Assembly (NCBI RefSeq): GCF_023074075.1
Contig: NZ_JADPKT010000016.1
Location: 205,403-269,402, forward strand
DNA from: Bradyrhizobium sp. 138
GTDB taxonomy: Bacteria; Pseudomonadota; Alphaproteobacteria; Rhizobiales; Xanthobacteraceae
Direction of reading: 5' to 3'
Length of the DNA stretch: 64,000 nucleotides
Shown here: positions 1 through 9,216 of the stretch, piece after piece
Layout: each line of letters opens with the position of its first letter
How positions within the stretch are numbered: position 1 is the first letter of the stretch
Notes under the pieces: generated by a model
What the model was told of the DNA's origin: nothing
Database searches by the model: none
What the model saw: only the letters and a program-made list of their open reading frames with translations
Position numbers and translations under genes: made by a program

Positions 1-2529
<2,529 letters not shown>

Positions 2530-2683
2530 CTCAAGCTGGCGCGGCCTGTCGGCAGAGAATCAACGCGCCACGGGGCGCGTGGGGTCCTCCCTGCCTGAAT
2601 CGGACCCTGAGGTGCAAGGGCAGCAGACGCGAAAGGTACGCTGATTCCCAGATTACGGCCATTTCCGGTACTTTTCGGGTGTT

Positions 2684-3763
2684 TTATCCCCGCCCCGCGC
2701 CGAATCCACGCTTCAGCCGCATGACGTAGCCGATGACTTCGGCGACCGCATGATAGTGCTCGGTCGGGATTTCCTGGTCGATCTCGACGGTGGCGTAGAG
2801 CGCGCGGGCGAGCGGCACGTTCTCCACGATCGGGATGTCGTGCTCGCGCGCGATCTCCCGGATCTTGAAAGCGAGGTTGTCGACGCCCTTGGCGACGCAG
2901 ATCGGAGCCGTCATGCCGCGCTCGTAGGACAGCGCCACCGAATAGTGGGTCGGGTTGGTGATGATCACCGAGGCCTTGGGAACCGCCGTCATCATGCGCT
3001 TCTTGGCGCGCTGCTGCCGCAGCTGCCTGATCTTGCCCTTGATGTGCGGATCGCCTTCGGACTGCTTGAACTCTTCCTTGATCTCCTGCAGCGACATCTT
3101 CTGCCGCTGGAACCAGCTGCGATACTGGAAGAAATAATCGGCGATGGCGATGACCGCGAGCGCTGCGACCACCGCGCCGAGCAGATGAATGGTCATGGTG
3201 GTGCTGGCGCCGAGCATGGCGGCCGGATCGAGCCTGACCATCGCCTCCATGCGATGCCGTTCCGGCCACAGGATCATGGTCATGACCACGCCGAGCAGCA
3301 CCAGCTTGCCGATGCCTTTGAGGAAATTCGCTGCCGCCTGCTTGCCGAAGATGCGCTTGAAGCCGGCGCCGGGCGAGATCTTGCTGAACTTCGGCGTCAG
3401 GGATTCGGTCGACCAGACCAGGCGGTGCTGCAGCATGTTGCCGGCAATCGCCGCCAGTACCAGCATCAACAAGGGCACGCCGATCGCCGCAAGCATGGCG
3501 AATTCGATCTGCTGCATCAGCGCGAGCAGAGCCTTGCCGTCGGTCTTGATCATCCAGGAATTGGCGAGCAAATTGCGCATCGGCGTCAACAGCCCGCTGC
3601 CCACCGAGCCCGAGAAGGTCGAGACCACGAGCGTGCCGCCCGCCATCATGAACCAGGTATTGATCTCCTGGCTCTTGGCGACGTCGCCGCGTTCGAGCGC
3701 GTCGTCCAGGCGCTTTTGCGTCGGGTCTTCTGTTTGACTCTCTGGATCGTTGTCTTCTGCCAT
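2684..3763 (-). CDS. flhB: Flagellar export switch protein FlhB
   Basis: Inner-membrane component of the flagellar type III export gate that switches export from rod/hook to filament substrates. The 359-residue length is normal for the family. The N-terminus is hydrophilic (DPTQKRLDDALERGDVAKS), then come four hydrophobic segments and a cytoplasmic domain. That domain carries the autocleavage motif NPTH near residue 269, in the context VIITNPTHYSVAL. It is the last flagellar gene of the flgB-flgC-fliE-fliQ-fliR-flhB run and starts 4 bases after the fliR stop, so the two are co-transcribed. Nothing is unusual. Confidence 0.97.
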   Translation of the reverse strand: MAEDNDPESQTEDPTQKRLDDALERGDVAKSQEINTWFMMAGGTLVVSTFSGSVGSGLLTPMRNLLANSWMIKTDGKALLALMQQIEFAMLAAIGVPLLMLVLAAIAGNMLQHRLVWSTESLTPKFSKISPGAGFKRIFGKQAAANFLKGIGKLVLLGVVMTMILWPERHRMEAMVRLDPAAMLGASTTMTIHLLGAVVAALAVIAIADYFFQYRSWFQRQKMSLQEIKEEFKQSEGDPHIKGKIRQLRQQRAKKRMMTAVPKASVIITNPTHYSVALSYERGMTAPICVAKGVDNLAFKIREIAREHDIPIVENVPLARALYATVEIDQEIPTEHYHAVAEVIGYVMRLKRGFGAGRG

Positions 3764-3767
3764 CGAT

Positions 3768-4544
3768 CTATCGTGACCTGAGCGGCATCAATTGGTGCAT
3801 GACACCGATGAAGTAGTCCAGATAGGTGCCCATCATCGCCGTGAGCACCACGGCGAGCACCAGGAAGCCCGCGAAGATCGACAGCGGCACGCCGACGAAA
3901 TAGACCTGCATCTGCGGCATCAGCCGCGCCAGCACACCGAGCCCGATATTGAAGACGAGGCCGAACACCAGGAACGGCCCGGAGAGCTGCAGGCCGAGGC
4001 GGAACGCAGCGGCGAAGGCGCGCGTTGCCAGCGCGGCGACATCGCCGCTCGACACGGTCTCGCCCGGCGAGAAGATCGTATAGCTGTCGTTCAGCGCCGC
4101 GATGACCAGATGATGGCTGTCGGTGGCGAACAGCAGCGTCACCCCCAGCATGGTCAGGAAGTTGCCGACCAGCACGCCCTGCTGCCCCTGCGTCGGATCG
4201 ACCGAGGTGACGAAGCCGAGTCCCATCTGCTGTGCGATCACCGAGCCCGCGACCTGGAGCGCCGACAGCGTCACACGCGCGGTCGCGCCCAGCACGATGC
4301 CGATCGCGATCTCATGCAGCATGAGAACCAGGAGCGGCGCGAGCGAGCCCATGTCGACCTGATAGGCGTTGCGGTGCAGCGGCAGGATGATCAGCGTGAG
4401 CAGCAGCGCGATCGACAGCTTGATCCGCGTCGGAATATTGGTCTCGCCGAGGCCAGGCAGCAGCATCACCATCGCGCCGACCCGGGCGAAGGCGAGCATG
4501 AAGGAAGCGGCGAGTGCCGGCAGCAGCGAGACGTCGATGCGCAT
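3768..4544 (-). CDS. fliR: Flagellar export gate protein FliR
   Basis: Integral membrane subunit of the FliP-FliQ-FliR export gate. The 258 residues are hydrophobic along almost the whole length, with the family-typical ARVGAMVMLLPGLGE near the N-terminus and conserved glycines in the middle (QQMGLGFVTSVDPTQGQQ). It lies between fliQ and flhB with 17 and 3 intervening bases, consistent with one transcript. Length and topology are normal. Confidence 0.96.
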   Translation of the reverse strand: MRIDVSLLPALAASFMLAFARVGAMVMLLPGLGETNIPTRIKLSIALLLTLIILPLHRNAYQVDMGSLAPLLVLMLHEIAIGIVLGATARVTLSALQVAGSVIAQQMGLGFVTSVDPTQGQQGVLVGNFLTMLGVTLLFATDSHHLVIAALNDSYTIFSPGETVSSGDVAALATRAFAAAFRLGLQLSGPFLVFGLVFNIGLGVLARLMPQMQVYFVGVPLSIFAGFLVLAVVLTAMMGTYLDYFIGVMHQLMPLRSR

Positions 4545-4561
4545 AATCGACGCATCTTGCC

Positions 4562-4825
4562 TCAGCCGCCGATGATTCGCGACGAGATCCGCAGCATGTG
4601 GGAATGAAGCGCGTCGGCCATGAACGGCAGCGCCAGCAGCATCGTGGCAAAGATGGCTAGAATCTTCGGCACGTAGATCAGCGTCTGCTCCTGGATCTGC
4701 GTCAGCGCCTGGAACAGCGACACGATGACGCCGACCACCAGACCCACCACCATCAGGGGTGAGGACACGATCACGATGGTCCAGATCGCATCGCGCGCAA
4801 CGTCGAGGGTTTCGGGGCCGGTCAT
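4562..4825 (-). CDS. fliQ: Flagellar export gate protein FliQ
   Basis: Small (87-residue) two-helix membrane subunit of the export gate. Two strong hydrophobic segments are visible (WTIVIVSSPLMVVGLVVGVIV and ILAIFATMLLALPFMADAL), separated by the conserved loop SLFQALTQIQEQTL. It is separated from the upstream fliE by 168 bases that contain a palindromic repeat, so transcription must read through the repeat or restart there. Family length and motifs match. Confidence 0.96.
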   Translation of the reverse strand: MTGPETLDVARDAIWTIVIVSSPLMVVGLVVGVIVSLFQALTQIQEQTLIYVPKILAIFATMLLALPFMADALHSHMLRISSRIIGG

Positions 4826-4889
4826 TTGCAGATTTCCTTATTCAACTGTCATCCCCACCGCCGCGGCGAGGAAGTAGCGCTACCTCCCC

Positions 4890-4968
4890 GTCATTGCGAG
4901 CGTAGCGAAGCAATCCAGGCTGCCGCCGCGGAAACATTCTGGATTGCTTCGCTGCGCTCGCAATGACG
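4890..4968. repeat. Palindromic intergenic repeat, short form (copy A)
   Basis: Imperfect inverted repeat of about 79 bases between fliQ and fliE. It begins TCATTGCGAGCG and ends CGCTCGCAATGA; inner arms GAAGCAATCC and GGATTGCTTC flank a short variable loop. Related copies lie near 8346, 8896, 9056 and 27070. It sits inside an operon, so its transcript would fold into a long hairpin between fliE and fliQ. Confidence 0.85.
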
Positions 4969-4993
4969 CTCGGAGCGGGCACCGTGCCCAAAA

Positions 4994-5308
4994 TCAGATC
5001 GGCATCTTCATGATGTCTTCATACGCCGCGATCACGCGGTCGCGGACCGAGACCAAGGTGGACACGGCGACGTCGGTGTCGGCGACCGCGGTCACCACGT
5101 CCATCACGTTGGCCTTGCCGGAGGCCATCGCGACCGTCTGCGCATCCGATTTGCGGCCGGACTCCATGACGCTGCCGACGGCGTCCTTCAGCAGCGAAGC
5201 AAAGGATTGCCCGCCGGCCTCGGTGCCCTTGCCGGCACCGGCGCCGCTGTTCTCCAGCACGCGGGCAAGGTTGGCATAAGCGTTGGCGGCAATTGTCGGT
5301 GATGCCAT
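4994..5308 (-). CDS. fliE: Flagellar basal-body protein FliE
   Basis: FliE joins the MS ring to the proximal rod and is exported early. The protein has 104 residues, the usual size, with an N-terminal export-type segment (AANAYANLARVLENSG) and the conserved C-terminal helix (VSTLVSVRDRVIAAYEDIMKMPI) typical of the family. It starts 16 bases after the flgC stop. The downstream gap to fliQ contains a palindromic repeat. Confidence 0.95.
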   Translation of the reverse strand: MASPTIAANAYANLARVLENSGAGAGKGTEAGGQSFASLLKDAVGSVMESGRKSDAQTVAMASGKANVMDVVTAVADTDVAVSTLVSVRDRVIAAYEDIMKMPI

Positions 5309-5324
5309 GGCTCAATTGTCCTGT

Positions 5325-5750
5325 TCAGCTCTTGAGGATGTCGAGCGTGCGCTGGATCATCCGGCGCGTCGCACTGATGATGTTGAGATTGGCCTCGTAG
5401 GACCGCTGCGCGTCGCGCATGTCGGTCATCTCGACCACCGAGTTCACGTTGGGATATTTGACGTTGCCGCTGGCATCCGCGACCGGATTGTTCGGCTCGT
5501 ATTTGACGCGGAAGTTGGACTGGTCGGGCTTGATCTTGCCGAGGGTGACGACCTGCGCGTCGAGCGTGCGGTCGAGCGCGGAGGAGAAGGTCGGAACCTT
5601 GCGGCGGTAGGGATCGCCGCCTGATGTCTGCGCGGTCGAATCCGCGTTCGCGATGTTTTCCGAGATCACCCGCATGCGGCCGGCTTGCGCCCGCAGGCCG
5701 GAGGTCGCGATCGCCATCGAGCGGGCGAAGTCGCTGCTGTCATTGGCCAT
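5325..5750 (-). CDS. flgC: Proximal rod protein FlgC
   Basis: Periplasmic proximal-rod protein of 141 residues. The N-terminus (FARSMAIATSGLRAQAGRMRVISENIANADST) and C-terminus (VNSVVEMTDMRDAQRSYEANLNIISATRRMIQRTLDIL) are the paired rod/hook helices that form the coiled-coil core, exported without a cleaved signal. It lies 39 bases downstream of flgB and just upstream of fliE. Confidence 0.96.
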   Translation of the reverse strand: MANDSSDFARSMAIATSGLRAQAGRMRVISENIANADSTAQTSGGDPYRRKVPTFSSALDRTLDAQVVTLGKIKPDQSNFRVKYEPNNPVADASGNVKYPNVNSVVEMTDMRDAQRSYEANLNIISATRRMIQRTLDILKS

Positions 5751-5789
5751 GATGCGCCTCCTCTAGCCGTTCTGTTTCCGGATCATGGC

Positions 5790-6194
5790 TTAAGCCTTGC
5801 CGATCGCGGTCTTGAGCAGATGCAGGCTCTTCGAATAGAGCGAGGTCGCCGCCGCGTAGTCCATCTGGTTGCTGGCGGCCTTCATCATCTCCTCTTCGAG
5901 ATTGACGGCATTGCCCGCGGGGCGGGTCTCGAAACCCGCATTCTTGTTCTGGTCGAATCCGGACGCCGCGCCCGAGGGCGTCATGTGCGAACCACTGGTG
6001 CGGGCGAGCGCCAGGGGGCCCATCGAGCCCGTGACGGCCCCGGTCTTGTCGAGTTTCGGCTCGACCAGGTCGCGCGGCCGGAATTTGGGCGTGTCGGAAT
6101 TGGAGACGTTCTCAGACAGGACGCGCTGGCGTTCCTGGTGCCACTGCATCTTGGTGCGAAGCGCCGACAGCACCGGGAGGTCGTTGATGGACAT
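5790..6194 (-). CDS. flgB: Proximal rod protein FlgB
   Basis: Proximal-rod protein and first gene of the flgB-flgC-fliE-fliQ-fliR-flhB transcription unit. I chose ATG 6194 because an AAGGAG ribosome-binding site lies 8 bases upstream; a start at 6212 would place that site inside the gene. The product is 134 residues with family motifs (RQRVLSENVSNSDTPKFRPRDL near the N-terminus and a C-terminal helix). The upstream region shared with fliO contains a perfect CtrA-type box and ftr-like palindromes. Confidence 0.95.
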   Translation of the reverse strand: MSINDLPVLSALRTKMQWHQERQRVLSENVSNSDTPKFRPRDLVEPKLDKTGAVTGSMGPLALARTSGSHMTPSGAASGFDQNKNAGFETRPAGNAVNLEEEMMKAASNQMDYAAATSLYSKSLHLLKTAIGKA

Positions 6195-6240
6195 CGTCGC
6201 GGCTCCTTCCACCTCTTGCGGACCTCCAAGGTCCGAAGCT

Positions 6241-6255
6241 AGGCAGAATTTGCCG
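6241..6255. promoter_or_regulatory. Imperfect ftr-like (FlbD) palindrome
   Basis: AGGCAG-AAT-TTGCCG resembles the Caulobacter ftr consensus (CGGCAA-N3-TTGCCG) with one degenerate arm. It is 47 bases upstream of flgB and next to the CtrA-type box. FlbD binding here is inferred by analogy only. Confidence 0.35.
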
Positions 6256-6264
6256 CGTGTATGG

Positions 6265-6279
6265 TTAACAGCTGGTTAA
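6265..6279. promoter_or_regulatory. CtrA-type box, flgB/fliO intergenic region
   Basis: TTAA-CAGCTGG-TTAA is a perfect match to the CtrA consensus TTAA-N7-TTAA. It lies 71 bases upstream of flgB and 268 bases upstream of fliO, so flgB is the likelier target. In Caulobacter, class II flagellar operons are activated by CtrA at such boxes. In this GC-rich sequence the motif is very unlikely by chance. Confidence 0.75.
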
Positions 6280-6434
6280 GAATGTTCCGGGCACATGCCT
6301 CCGCATGGGACACGATTTTGCGCCCCCTGATTCGACGCCCCCAAAAGTGGCATTAACCCAACCGTTTGGCGGCGCGTGCACAGGCCAAGAAGTCGTTTTG
6401 GATCGAGCGATTCATAGGTTATTAAGAGTTGGGG

Positions 6435-6451
6435 ACGGCAAAACTTGCCGT
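6435..6451. promoter_or_regulatory. Perfect ftr-like (FlbD) palindrome upstream of fliO
   Basis: ACGGCAA-AAC-TTGCCGT is a perfect 7-3-7 inverted repeat matching the Caulobacter ftr element bound by FlbD. It is 95 bases upstream of the fliO ATG and 241 bases upstream of flgB. I found no convincing sigma-54 element between it and fliO, so it could act as a repressor site, as FlbD does at fliF in Caulobacter. That role is inferred. Confidence 0.6.
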
Positions 6452-6546
6452 GGAACGTTAAGAAATCGCAGTTTGGGGCATCGTAGGCCGGTGGTTGGCA
6501 CATCTGACCATGGGCACGAGAAAAGCGCCATTTGTCGGGGACAAGT

Positions 6547-7521
6547 ATGCAAGGCAGCCCTATCACCTTCATCGTCGCGTTCATCGTCGTTCTGGCGTTG
6601 ATCGGTGTCGCTGCCTGGCTGGTTCGCCGATTCGCCAGCAGCCGGCTCGGCGCCAACACCCAGCGCGGCAGGATGCCCCGGCTCGCCGTGATCGACGCCG
6701 CCGCGGTCGACGGCAGGCGCCGCCTGGTGCTGGTCCGGCGCGACAATGTCGAGCACCTCCTGATGATCGGCGGCCCCACCGACATCGTCGTCGAGCCCAA
6801 CATCGTTCGCGCCATGCATGGCCGCGACCAGCTCCCCCAGCGTCCCAATGCCGCCGAGCCGCCGCGCCTTGCCCCCATGCCCGATGCCGGCGGCTGGGCC
6901 GACGAAGCGCCGCGGCCCGAACTGCTCGATCATCCCGAGCCGCAGATGCCCGAGCCGCCGCCGCGCCCCGCGCGCCCGTCCTTCGCCGACGAGATGCGCC
7001 GGCCCGCGCCCGCGCTGGCCGAGCGCCGCAGCGAACCGCCAATGGGCGGCTTTCCGCCCGAGCCGATCGCGCCCCGTCCCGAGCGCGAACCGCGGCCCGA
7101 GCCGCTGCCGCCGCGTGCCCCGCGCAGCGAGCCGCCACTGATGCCACGTCCGCCGCGCCAGAGCGAGCCGATGAAGATGCCGCCCGTGCGCACCGAGCGC
7201 GCCGCTGCACCGCCGCCGCCTCCCCCCGTTCCGCCGGCGCCGCCCGTTCCGCCGCCGGCGCCTGCCGCGAGCCCGTCGAGCGCCGAGCAGAACCTCGCCG
7301 AAATGGCGCAGCGGCTCGAGGCCGCGCTGCGCCGCCCCGCCGGCGAAACGGTCGCGCCGCCCGTCGCGCCGGAGCCGCCGGCCGCGCCCCCGCGGGCGGC
7401 CCGCAGCGAGCCGGCGGCGCCCCCAGCCCCGCCTCCGAAGCCGGCCGCGGAGAAGACCAGCTTTGAAAATCTCGAAGACGAGATGGCCTCGTTGCTCGGC
7501 CGTCCGAAGCCGTCTTCGTGA
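6547..7521 (+). CDS. fliO: FliO-like flagellar biosynthesis protein with long Pro-rich tail
   Basis: FliO stabilises FliP during assembly of the export gate. The protein has one N-terminal membrane helix (FIVAFIVVLALIGVAAWLV), then a FliO-type basic beta region (RLAVIDAAAVDGRRRLVLVRRDNVEHL, with LMIGGPTDIVVE after it), which is the diagnostic block. The last two thirds (roughly residues 105-300) are low-complexity Pro/Ala/Arg/Glu sequence, much longer than in enteric FliO. I chose ATG 6547, preceded by GGGGA, rather than the in-frame TTG at 6532. Its stop overlaps the fliP GTG start by 4 bases, so the two genes are translationally coupled. Confidence 0.85.
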   Translation: MQGSPITFIVAFIVVLALIGVAAWLVRRFASSRLGANTQRGRMPRLAVIDAAAVDGRRRLVLVRRDNVEHLLMIGGPTDIVVEPNIVRAMHGRDQLPQRPNAAEPPRLAPMPDAGGWADEAPRPELLDHPEPQMPEPPPRPARPSFADEMRRPAPALAERRSEPPMGGFPPEPIAPRPEREPRPEPLPPRAPRSEPPLMPRPPRQSEPMKMPPVRTERAAAPPPPPPVPPAPPVPPPAPAASPSSAEQNLAEMAQRLEAALRRPAGETVAPPVAPEPPAAPPRAARSEPAAPPAPPPKPAAEKTSFENLEDEMASLLGRPKPSS

Positions 7522-8276
7522 GGCTGCCGTCCCTCCCGCGTAGAGTTCTTTTCCTTTCTGTCCTGTTCAGTGCGGCTTCGCTCGCAGGCCTTGCGCATGC
7601 GCAGGACATCAGCATCAATCTCGGCGGCGGCGCCGGCGGTGGTGGCGTCACCGAGCGCGCGATCCAGCTCATCGCGCTGCTCACCGTGCTGTCGATCGCG
7701 CCGTCGATCCTGATCATGATGACGTCGTTCACGCGCATCGTGGTCGTGCTGTCGCTGCTGCGCACCGCGATGGGCACGGCGACCGCGCCGCCGAACTCGG
7801 TGATCATCGCGCTCGCGATGTTCCTCACCTTCTTCGTGATGGGACCGGTGCTGCAGAAATCCTACGACGACGGCATCCGCCCGCTCGTCGCCAACCAGAT
7901 CGGCGTCGAGGACGCGCTCCAGCGCGCCTCCGTGCCCTTGCGCGGCTTCATGCAGAAGAATGTACGCGAGAAAGACCTCAAGCTGTTCCTGGATCTCTCG
8001 GGCGAGGCGCCACCGGCGACTCCGGATGATCTCGCCCTTCGCATCCTCGTCCCCGCCTTCATGATCTCCGAGCTGAAGCGCGCCTTCGAGATCGGCTTCC
8101 TGTTGTTCCTGCCCTTCCTGATCATCGACCTCGTCGTCGCCTCGGTGCTGATGTCGATGGGCATGATGATGCTGCCCCCGGCAACGATCTCGCTGCCGTT
8201 CAAGCTGATCTTCTTCGTCCTGGTCGACGGCTGGTCGCTGGTGGCAGGAAGTTTGGTGCAGAGTTACGGAGGGTGA
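7518..8276 (+). CDS. fliP: Flagellar export gate protein FliP
   Basis: Core membrane subunit of the export gate. The 252-residue product starts at GTG 7518, overlapping the end of fliO by 4 bases. It has a cleavable N-terminal signal (LFLSVLFSAASLAGLAHAQ), which is normal for FliP, then family blocks MMTSFTRIVVVLSLLRTAMG, the periplasmic domain, and FMISELKRAFEIGFLLFLPF with LVDGWSLVAGSL at the end. fliO and fliP form a unit transcribed rightwards, away from flgB. Confidence 0.96.
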   Translation: MRLPSLPRRVLFLSVLFSAASLAGLAHAQDISINLGGGAGGGGVTERAIQLIALLTVLSIAPSILIMMTSFTRIVVVLSLLRTAMGTATAPPNSVIIALAMFLTFFVMGPVLQKSYDDGIRPLVANQIGVEDALQRASVPLRGFMQKNVREKDLKLFLDLSGEAPPATPDDLALRILVPAFMISELKRAFEIGFLLFLPFLIIDLVVASVLMSMGMMMLPPATISLPFKLIFFVLVDGWSLVAGSLVQSYGG

Positions 8277-8345
8277 GGCGAGCGAGGGGACTGCGCCGCC
8301 GCCACATCCTCTCCGCCTCCAGCGATTAATTTCCGGCCCCTCCCT

Positions 8346-8461
8346 GTCATTGCGGGAAGCCCTTGCGACGAAGCAATCCAGACTGCCGCCGCGGAGAGAC
8401 GCTGGATTGCTTCCGCCTTCGCCAAGGCTTCGGCGGACAAGTCGCTGCGCTCGCAATGACG
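8346..8461. repeat. Palindromic intergenic repeat, long form (copy B)
   Basis: Same family as copy A, with outer arms TCATTGCGGG and CGCTCGCAATGA and inner GAAGCAATCC/GGATTGCTTC, but with an extra segment of about 30 bases (CGCCTTCGCCAAGGCTTCGG and following) in the right arm. It fills most of the 232 bases between fliP and the GIY-YIG gene; I see nothing else there. Confidence 0.85.
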
Positions 8462-8508
8462 GAGGATGGGGCAGCAGATCGCGTCACAGGGCCGGATGGC
8501 GAGCGCTG

Positions 8509-8796
8509 TTAGATCAGCGTGTCGTACAAATCCTTCCACTCGGGATTCACGCTCTCGATCAGCGCCAGCTTGTTTGCCCGGCTGCCGCCCTTGATCTGCT
8601 TCTCGCGCGTGATGGCATCGATCATGGTGGCGTGCAGCTCGTACCAGACAAGCAGCTTGCAACCATATTTCGAAGAAAACCCCTTCACCAGCCCTTCACG
8701 ATGCTCGAACGCACGGCGCGGCGGATTGGAGGTGACGCCGGTGTAGATCGTCCCGTTGCGGCGATTGGCAAACATGTAGACGCATGGCTGCTTCAT
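8509..8796 (-). CDS. GIY-YIG domain protein (small nuclease family)
   Basis: A 95-residue single-domain GIY-YIG protein. From ATG 8796 it reads MKQPCVYMFANRRNGTIYTG, placing the two signature strands as VYM and IYTG, followed by the conserved Arg/His helix (PPRRAFEHREG) and a REKQIK motif. The length fits the small UPF0213-like GIY-YIG group, whose members are putative endonucleases of mostly unknown role. The upstream extension to 8886 is less likely because homology begins at MKQP. Three copies of the palindromic repeat flank the gene, so it may be part of, or tolerated by, a repeat-rich spot. Function in this organism is unknown. Confidence 0.8.
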   Translation of the reverse strand: MKQPCVYMFANRRNGTIYTGVTSNPPRRAFEHREGLVKGFSSKYGCKLLVWYELHATMIDAITREKQIKGGSRANKLALIESVNPEWKDLYDTLI

Positions 8797-8895
8797 GATC
8801 GTGCTCGGCTGGAGAGTTTTCACGATAACACAACCAAGAGATGAACGCGAGCAGCGCAGCAACGACGCACTGGAATTTTCGCGCAACTCTCACCT

Positions 8896-8982
8896 TGTCA
8901 TTGCGAGGAGCCCTTGCGACGAAGCAATCCAGACTGCCTCAGCCGAAACATTCCTGGATTGCTTCGCTGCGCTCGCAATGAC
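8896..8982. repeat. Palindromic intergenic repeat, short form (copy C)
   Basis: Starts GTCATTGCGAGGAGCC and ends CGCTCGCAATGACGG, with inner arms GAAGCAATCC and GGATTGCTTC. It lacks the extra 30-base block of the long form. Located just right of the GIY-YIG gene. Confidence 0.85.
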
Positions 8983-9055
8983 GGCGGATGGAACGGCGGA
9001 CTCAGCGACGCGGTCGTCCGCGGCCACAGCGCAAGCGGGCCTCCGCTCTCTCCCC

Positions 9056-9172
9056 GTCATTGCGAGGAGCTCTTGCGACGAAGCAATCCAGGCTGCCTCA
9101 GCAGAAACATTCCTGGATTGCTTCCGCCTTCGCCAAGGCTTCGGCGGACAAGTCGCGGCGCTCGCAATGACG
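9056..9172. repeat. Palindromic intergenic repeat, long form (copy D)
   Basis: Same family, containing the extra block CCGCCTTCGCCAAGGCTTCG and following. With copy C it occupies most of the 420 bases between the GIY-YIG gene and the large AMIN/TPR gene. The only other content is about 70 bases between the two copies, in which I see nothing. Confidence 0.85.
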
Positions 9173-9216
9173 GAAGATGTGGCGCCGTCCCGGGCCGCTT
9201 GGCGCGGCAGCCGGCC

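Noticed and set aside
6495..6510. TGGCAC upstream of fliO as a sigma-54 promoter
   Set aside because: No GC dinucleotide at the required -12 position.
6930..8456. 508-residue minus-strand frame opposite fliO/fliP
   Set aside because: Low-complexity shadow; fliO and fliP are supported by family motifs.
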